Source: Caldilineaceae bacterium (GTDB taxonomy: Bacteria; Chloroflexota; Anaerolineae; Caldilineales; Caldilineaceae). From it: 48,536 nucleotides of DNA. Of the stretch, positions 44,231-48,536 are shown one piece after another (position 1 is the stretch's first letter; every line of letters starts with the position of its first letter). The stretch spans positions 1 through 48,536 of the forward strand of contig JADLFO010000091.1 of NCBI GenBank assembly GCA_020845455.1, written 5' to 3'. The notes beneath the pieces were generated by a model. That model saw only the letters and a program-made list of their open reading frames with translations, was not told the origin of the DNA and did not search any database. A program made the position numbers and the translations under genes.

Positions 44231-45115
44231 TCACTTTAGAGAACCACTTAGCAGCAATTCGCTTGCCGATTGTGAGGCGTGATATGGGGCCCAGTCCCTG
44301 AGCAATATCTCGCGCACATGATCCAATTCTGCCAATAGCTCACTCATCGGCGGGTACTCTTGATCGCGTTCGATCATGACGCATTTCAGATTTGGCATTT
44401 GCGGTGCGACATACTGGAGCATGTCAAACACATCGGGTGGGACTGGATGACTGTGCGTGTCAAGCAGAATCCCCTCGAAGGTGTCACCACCGGCCAGATG
44501 GATCTGGATCACATGATCGAGTGGAATATGATCCAGGAAATCGAGGTGATCCAACTGATTATTCACCGCGTTATTTTGTACGTTGGTCAAATCCAGCAGA
44601 AGCCAACAGCCTGATTCATCCACGACTCTGCTGATAAACTCAGCTTCAGTCATCGTCGTGGGCGGTACGAGAAAGTAGTAGGAGATGTTCTCGACGGCAA
44701 AAGGGCAGGTGAAGGTAGATGCCACATGCCGTATGTTGTGAACTGTCGCAGCTACAGTAGCTTCGTTAAATGACAGAGGGGTGAGCTGGCCGATGTTGAG
44801 TCCTGGAACCTGCGTATAGGCAATGTGCTCACTGACGAACTTCGGATTTGTCCAACTGGCGACCTGATGGACTTTATCTAGGTACTCTTCGCTGATAGGG
44901 CTATCGGTCCCCACCGAAAGCTCAATTCCATGCAAAATCACCGGAAAGCGTTCGGCCAACAGCCGGGCTTCTTTTTCCTTGTAGGGCGGCATATCGAGAT
45001 ATTGATCGATGACAAGCTCGAGAAAATCAATACGCTCCGCCGAGGAAAGAATACCCTCTGCCATTTCCTGCCGGTAGCCAAGACCAACACCCAGGAAAGG
45101 TATATTCTCCAACAT
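44231..45115 (-). CDS. DUF692 / MNIO multinuclear iron oxidase
   Basis: This 294-residue TIM-barrel enzyme of the MNIO family (the MbnB, TglH, ChrH group) uses two or three iron ions to oxidise cysteine or nearby residues in RiPP precursors. Expected iron ligands are visible: H62 (LHGIELS), H97 (SEHIAY), E142 (VENISYY), D175 and N178 (LLLDLTNVQNN), H206 (IHLAGG), D219 and H221 (LLDTHSHPV), and E249-R-D251 near the C-terminus. A purine-rich ribosome site (GGGGAGGGG) precedes its ATG. It follows the Cys-rich precursor gene and precedes the partner protein gene, the standard MNIO arrangement. It most likely modifies the five-cysteine core of that precursor. The exact chemistry is not predictable. 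Confidence 0.93.
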   Translation of the reverse strand: MLENIPFLGVGLGYRQEMAEGILSSAERIDFLELVIDQYLDMPPYKEKEARLLAERFPVILHGIELSVGTDSPISEEYLDKVHQVASWTNPKFVSEHIAYTQVPGLNIGQLTPLSFNEATVAATVHNIRHVASTFTCPFAVENISYYFLVPPTTMTEAEFISRVVDESGCWLLLDLTNVQNNAVNNQLDHLDFLDHIPLDHVIQIHLAGGDTFEGILLDTHSHPVPPDVFDMLQYVAPQMPNLKCVMIERDQEYPPMSELLAELDHVREILLRDWAPYHASQSASELLLSGSLK

Positions 45116-45262
45116 TGTGGCCCCCCTCCCCTACAAAGATATCCAGGCTCTGTCAGGTGGTAACGCCAGGTGGGTAACAGTCGAACATTTTGCAGGCGCC
45201 GCTCCAGAAGATTTGGATACCGTAATCCTCTGGAGCACGCTGCACACGTGGATTGGGCCGGT

Positions 45263-45496
45263 CTACGTCGGTAGTGGACGCAATCCAACAAGCTTATTCT
45301 CCTCCGCCACCCGAGCAGAGCAGACGACACAAATGATACAGATCAGACAGATGATGCAGCTTGACGCCAAGTTGCCGCCGCGCACCGGTTTCATAGCACG
45401 CAGTTCGAACTTCGTGTCGTTTCCGCCAAGCGTTTTCGCTGCTCTGAACTTCTCCATATCAATTTCGCCGCGGACCTGCAGTTTCGTCTCCGCCAT
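45263..45496 (-). CDS. RiPP precursor peptide with a five-cysteine CxxCxxCxxCxxC core
   Basis: This 77-residue peptide has an N-terminal leader (KLQVRGEIDMEKF) that shares its T-[KR]-L-x-V-x-G-E pattern with the leader-like peptide at 45692. A GG pair at 40-41 is followed by the core NLASSCIICLICIICVVCSA, with cysteines at 47, 50, 53, 56 and 59, each three apart and separated by hydrophobic pairs. A polar tail follows (RVAEENKL). The gene has an ideal ribosome site (GAAGGAG) before ATG 45496, sits directly upstream of the MNIO gene on the same strand and is expected to be modified by it. The GG could be a cleavage point for leader removal, but no leader protease of the PCAT type is encoded here. 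The peptide's final form is unknown. Confidence 0.88.
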   Translation of the reverse strand: MAETKLQVRGEIDMEKFRAAKTLGGNDTKFELRAMKPVRGGNLASSCIICLICIICVVCSARVAEENKLVGLRPLPT

Positions 45497-45691
45497 GGTG
45501 TTTCTCCTTCGGCCACTGCCGAACTCTGGACAGCAAAAACAACGCGTTCAGAAGCTCAGATCATCCGGCCATCTCCTTTCGGGTGTTCTGTGAACTGCGG
45601 CGCAATGCTGATACCTGCATTGCACCCATGAAGCGACATCAATACAGCACGAAGGGATCTCTGCAACGACCGTAGAGAACAGGGACACGCA

Positions 45692-45904
45692 TCAGACGTC
45701 GTATCGCTGGCGCGGGGTCGATGCCACGATCATGATTTTATAGGCCTTACGCCGGGCGCTTTTCGTTACTGTCAGAAAACGCTGTAAGTTCACCTCTCCA
45801 ACGACTCTAAGACGCGTCGTAGCTCGCGAATCATCCGTCGGCGTCTTATCACCAGAATGCTGACCTTCTGGAAAAGGATACTGCTTAGGTTGCTCGCTGT
45901 TCAT
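45692..45904 (-). CDS. Leader-like small peptide without a cysteine core
   Basis: This 70-residue peptide contains TRLRVVGEVNLQRF (30-43), aligned with TKLQVRGEIDMEKF of the Cys-rich precursor: T, L, V, G, E and F are identical and other positions are conservative. No cysteine follows. The C-terminal part is basic (TKSARRKAYKIMIV) and ends in RQRYDV. It starts 16 bases after the glycosyltransferase-fusion stop, with CAGGA as ribosome site. It may be a decayed second precursor, a core of another chemistry, or a decoy/regulatory leader. A shifted frame downstream reads SDACPCS, which hints at a lost Cys core but is too weak to annotate. Confidence 0.65.
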   Translation of the reverse strand: MNSEQPKQYPFPEGQHSGDKTPTDDSRATTRLRVVGEVNLQRFLTVTKSARRKAYKIMIVASTPRQRYDV

Positions 45905-45919
45905 GACTCTATCCTGCCC

Positions 45920-47935
45920 CTATATGCCAGCGCTGTTTGTTTCGCCACAAGATTTGAACCCAATAACGCCTTCCCAGTACAAACCCTCCAAGACTGAGAC
46001 ACAGCTTTGAAGCAGTTGCGTCTCTGCGGCAGCATCTTCACAAGGGTAATGATTCGATACTGCTGTAAATACCTCCTCCATGGTCATGGAAGTGGAGGCG
46101 AGTAAGCGAAGCAAATACTCGGTCGGCTCGTTCACTCTTAAGGGCAGGGAACTGGGATGGAATAGCACTTTGGTTGGTTCCCCTATGGGGGATACCGTTT
46201 CCTTGTTTTCAATTGCCATCATGATGGTCTCGACGTCACAGGTAAATTGCACAACTTCGATGCCGTCTCGAACCGTGGGTATCAGAGAACTCAGACCTTG
46301 AAGCGAGAAAGTAATACCATCAACGCTTTGGGTCTCTTTCACCCCCATGCTTCGGGCGGCCAGTTCATGCAGCTTCATTTCATAGCGGCATACTTCGTGA
46401 ATCATCGCCAACTCGACATCGGGATCGGCCTCAAGCGCGGATAGAATTTCCTGCCCTAATGTGACCGCAAGCTGACGGCGGTCGTGAATACCCTGCCCAA
46501 TCGCGCTCCCTGCGACTACTTCACGAATCCGCCTTTGTGCCTCGGCAGTCAAAAGGGCGTGGGTGTATGGAAACAACCCACTCATCATTTCGAAGACATC
46601 TCTACGGCCGATTGGATCTTCGGGCCGCGTAACAATTAGCCTCTGGGCGCGCGGCTCATTCGCCACCTCTCTGAGCAGATTTTCCAAGTCATCAATATAT
46701 CGATTATGGAAATCACCTAGATGAAGGTCCTGGAAACCCCGGTGGCCAATTCTGTCAGCACGGTGAGCATCCTCGAGCGCAAAGCGTATACATGCGGCGA
46801 GCTCATCATGCTGCTGCGGGTTGGGAACGATCACGATGTTTTCGCGGTTGCGGATTTGCATACGAAACAACTGCTTGTGCGCCACTTCCTGAGAGAGAAT
46901 TAGGCACGTTCCACAGGCGATCACTTCTGTGGGAATCGTGGGTCCGTGGGTTGCAATCGGAAAGTCACGCTCCAAAAACGCAATTGCTGTACAACTGCGG
47001 ATGAAAGCAGGAATTTTCCAGTGAGGCAGAAACGGTAGGAAGCGAACGTACGCCGCTAGGCCTAGTTCTTCAATCAACTGCCGCACCCGATGCTCTTGCC
47101 AGCCGTGAGCAAGCAACACCACGTAAAACTGAAACCCGTCGCGGATCAGCCGGGCCATGGCATGGAAAAGGTCAAAGGTTCCCTTGTACTCTCCCAACTT
47201 GCCATATACGCCAAGCACAGGCCACCCTTTGGCAAGGGGCCATCCGTGCAGATCTGTGCTTCCTTCAGTCTCGTCAGCCAGTTCCAAAAAAAATCCGTTC
47301 AAGTCAACCGGCTGCACATCCGGGTGAAAGTGTTCTAAAGGGATGCCGAAGGCGATATGGGAGCTGATGCGCTCCTCGGCAACCCCGTAGCTGATCAATT
47401 TCTCGCGCGAGCGCCCATGCGAAATGACCCTGTTCGCGCGCGCCAGTACCTCTACATAGGCGGTCTGCAACTCCTCCAGAGGCATCAGGCGGTTCAAGTC
47501 ACTGCCCGCATGTTTCAGAATATAGGGGATCCCTGTCCAATAGCTGGCGAGATGGGCGGCCAAAGCATAGGGTTCAAAATAGTATGTGAAGATAACCTCA
47601 CAGCGCTCTTTGCGTATCGTATCGGCGGCGATGGTTGCCAGTCGAGTCACCGTCGGGTTGTTGAGGGGAATGTAATACATCTGGCTCCGATCGGGCGGTT
47701 GTGTGCTGTACACATGGACAGAACCGGACGATTCTGGAAATGCTGGGGCATATGCCCCGCCAGCGGCACGGTCAGACTGCGAAAGATGGATTCGATAGGC
47801 AGGTTCGACCTCGTCCGCATTTGTGACGACGAAAACCTTGTGACCCTTCTTCGCCAGCCCGCGTGCAGACCAGTAGCATTGCACGCTGACGCCGCCTTGA
47901 ATCGGTGGATATTTGCAGATAAAGCAGATGTTCAT
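45920..47935 (-). CDS. GT4 glycosyltransferase fused to an MNIO-partner / RRE-like domain
   Basis: This protein has 671 residues. Residues 1-~430 are a GT-B glycosyltransferase of family 4 type (FICKYPPIQGGVSVQCYWSARGLA at the N-terminus, GVYGKLGEYKGTFDLFHAMA, and the donor segment HGPTIPTEVIACGTCLILS). Residues ~440-671 resemble the stand-alone partner protein of this operon: EVCRYEMKLHEL aligns with DVLNYEMSVLEI, a following LIP...DVE segment aligns with LIP...DVE, and the C-terminal winged-helix segment ends in EGVIGF as the partner ends in QGVIGL. It thus joins a sugar transferase to a leader-binding module, implying leader-guided glycosylation of the RiPP (inference). It is the first long gene of the operon and starts at ATG 47935, overlapping a short upstream frame by four bases. 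Confidence 0.85.
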   Translation of the reverse strand: MNICFICKYPPIQGGVSVQCYWSARGLAKKGHKVFVVTNADEVEPAYRIHLSQSDRAAGGAYAPAFPESSGSVHVYSTQPPDRSQMYYIPLNNPTVTRLATIAADTIRKERCEVIFTYYFEPYALAAHLASYWTGIPYILKHAGSDLNRLMPLEELQTAYVEVLARANRVISHGRSREKLISYGVAEERISSHIAFGIPLEHFHPDVQPVDLNGFFLELADETEGSTDLHGWPLAKGWPVLGVYGKLGEYKGTFDLFHAMARLIRDGFQFYVVLLAHGWQEHRVRQLIEELGLAAYVRFLPFLPHWKIPAFIRSCTAIAFLERDFPIATHGPTIPTEVIACGTCLILSQEVAHKQLFRMQIRNRENIVIVPNPQQHDELAACIRFALEDAHRADRIGHRGFQDLHLGDFHNRYIDDLENLLREVANEPRAQRLIVTRPEDPIGRRDVFEMMSGLFPYTHALLTAEAQRRIREVVAGSAIGQGIHDRRQLAVTLGQEILSALEADPDVELAMIHEVCRYEMKLHELAARSMGVKETQSVDGITFSLQGLSSLIPTVRDGIEVVQFTCDVETIMMAIENKETVSPIGEPTKVLFHPSSLPLRVNEPTEYLLRLLASTSMTMEEVFTAVSNHYPCEDAAAETQLLQSCVSVLEGLYWEGVIGFKSCGETNSAGI

Positions 47936-48156
47936 AGGTCACCGTGTTCGCGCATCGTGGCCGCGGCGATATCCAACTTCTGGACTTCTGCCTGTCCAAA
48001 AGTATGGGCAAACCTACGAGCCGAAAACTCCGGTCGGGGTCTACGCGCGTCTACTGTCGATGAGGGCTTGGTGTCAAGCTGCTGGAGCACTTCGAAACCG
48101 AAGTGACTTTCCAGTGCAAGCGAACCGCTATACCGTTGCGTACCGACCGATCTTCG
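47932..48156 (-). pseudogene. ATGA-coupled ORF fragment before the glycosyltransferase fusion
   Basis: A 74-codon open stretch ends in TGA overlapping the ATG of the next gene. It reads LALESHFGFEVLQQLDTKPS, then ARRPRPEFSARRF, and has protein-like composition, but no good start codon follows the in-frame stops TGA and TAG at 48157-48162. The ARRPRPEFS block faintly recalls the C-terminus of dTDP-4-dehydrorhamnose reductase (RmlD). It may be a gene remnant or merely a leader-RNA stretch. The identity is a guess. Confidence 0.25.
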
Positions 48157-48242
48157 CTATCACGGCGAGTCGAGACAGGATGCTCCGCAATATCGGCACG
48201 CACAGAGGAAGAGCGCCGCTGTTGGGGGATGCCCGAGGACAC

Positions 48243-48283
48243 GATCAGGACCTGATCAGCCTCAGCTCACATTCGTGTGAGCT
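48243..48283. promoter_or_regulatory. Tandem operator-like palindromes in the operon leader
   Basis: GATCAGG-A-CCTGATC (48243-48257) is a perfect palindrome. It is followed by AGCTCACA-TTCG-TGTGAGCT (48264-48283), a perfect 8-bp stem with a tetraloop. Both lie about 75-115 bases downstream of the predicted transcription start. They may be repressor sites or RNA hairpins that control the operon. Confidence 0.5.
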
Positions 48284-48364
48284 ATCTGGCGATGAACGGC
48301 AGTGAGGTGGAGCGTGCGGTGATGCTAGGAATATCGAGCGTGTGATGCTTCGTCAGATGGACAC

Positions 48365-48393
48365 AATATAAACACATACAACCCACTTGTCAA
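48365..48393 (-). promoter_or_regulatory. Near-consensus sigma-70 promoter of the RiPP operon
   Basis: On the minus strand TTGACA (48388-48393) is separated by exactly 17 bases from TATATT (48365-48370). Transcription would begin near 48358 and run into the glycosyltransferase-fusion gene after a leader of about 420 bases. It is the best promoter match in the window. Confidence 0.75.
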
Positions 48394-48407
48394 CATTGCT
48401 CCCATTT

Positions 48408-48536
48408 TCACTTAACCGGCTGCCGGTCACATTCTGCTCTTGCATCGTCAAGACCGCTGCCCACCGTGTCGGCGTGCAGATAGGTGTGGATGTTGCTCCC
48501 GCCTCGCGCAGGGCGATCGGTATGTCGCCCAAATGG
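48408..48536 (-). pseudogene. Possible tyrosine-recombinase C-terminal remnant (cut by window end)
   Basis: The frame ending in TGA at 48408 reads FGRHTDRPARGG then SNIHTYLHADTVGSGLDDARA. The TYLHAD motif resembles the catalytic Tyr region (YLHAD followed by an acidic/Ala helix) of site-specific integrases. The upstream part does not fit well and may be frameshifted. A remnant is possible, not proven. Confidence 0.28.

Noticed and set aside
45117-45593. Plus-strand frame opposite the Cys-rich precursor
   Set aside because: The opposite strand has an ideal ribosome site, a conserved leader pattern and the right context; the plus frame has none of these.
45590-45720. A shifted frame after the second leader reading SDACPCS, as a lost cysteine core
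   Set aside because: It needs a frameshift and contains only two close cysteines; too weak to count as a core peptide.
47357-48106. 249-codon plus-strand frame over the glycosyltransferase start region
   Set aside because: Antisense to well-conserved GT4 motifs and the operon promoter side; it has no recognisable domain.
1-48536. CRISPR array, tRNA, rRNA or complete insertion sequence
   Set aside because: No regularly spaced repeats, cloverleaf genes, ribosomal RNA stretches or intact transposase genes with terminal inverted repeats were recognised on either strand.

Overview
The window looks like a chromosomal piece of a Chloroflexota bacterium (Anaerolineae or Caldilineae type). The reasons are the very GC-rich coding style, two neighbouring DUF2298 'YYY' membrane proteins beside a TIGR03663 (Agl23-like) protein, a pairing typical of Chloroflexi and archaea, and the abundance of NHL-repeat and glycosyltransferase fusions. 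No rRNA, tRNA, CRISPR array or intact transposon was recognised. The assignment rests on family recognition only; no search was run.

Layout. (1) 1-17.2 kb, plus strand: a surface-glycan type gene row with a 5'-cut GT/DUF2298 fusion, a second DUF2298 protein, a GT39-like protein, an Agl23-like protein with an NHL propeller, a giant GT39-PA14-NHL protein and a LysM/M23 peptidase. The giant gene carries three in-frame copies of a 33-bp palindromic element. (2) 17.2-26.1 kb: an orphan PyrK-like reductase (minus), DUF58 plus transglutaminase (plus), a PlsC-like acyltransferase (minus), a broken type II pantothenate kinase (plus), adenosine deaminase (minus) and an orphan HExxH metallopeptidase (plus). 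(3) 26.2-32.2 kb, plus strand: ECF sigma factor, zinc anti-sigma factor, TPR-CHAT protein and secreted subtilase, a likely signalling and protease module. (4) 32.6-40.8 kb, plus strand: COG4671 glycosyltransferase, GT4, a GT4-ABC exporter fusion and two APH-fold kinases, probably making and exporting a glycosylated small molecule. (5) 40.8-42.3 kb: a methyltransferase and a jelly-roll-like protein. (6) 42.4-48.4 kb, minus strand: a lower-GC RiPP operon.

The RiPP operon is the most exciting part. Behind a near-consensus promoter (48365-48393) come a glycosyltransferase fused to an MNIO-partner/RRE domain, a leader-like peptide without cysteines, a precursor peptide whose core has five cysteines spaced exactly three apart, a DUF692/MNIO iron oxidase, a stand-alone MNIO partner protein with a TTG start, and an HExxH protein. 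The precursor would be recognised through its conserved leader, oxidised at cysteine by the MNIO with its partner, and possibly glycosylated and further modified or cleaved. The fusion of a sugar transferase to the leader-binding partner, together with the (Cys-X-X) core, suggests a RiPP class I do not recognise as described. A degenerate tyrosine-recombinase-like tail at the right edge hints that the operon was acquired.

Composition changes along the window: regions 1-2 and 5 are extremely GC-rich, regions 3-4 are less so, and region 6 is clearly lowest. The window is therefore a mosaic of ancestral and acquired segments.
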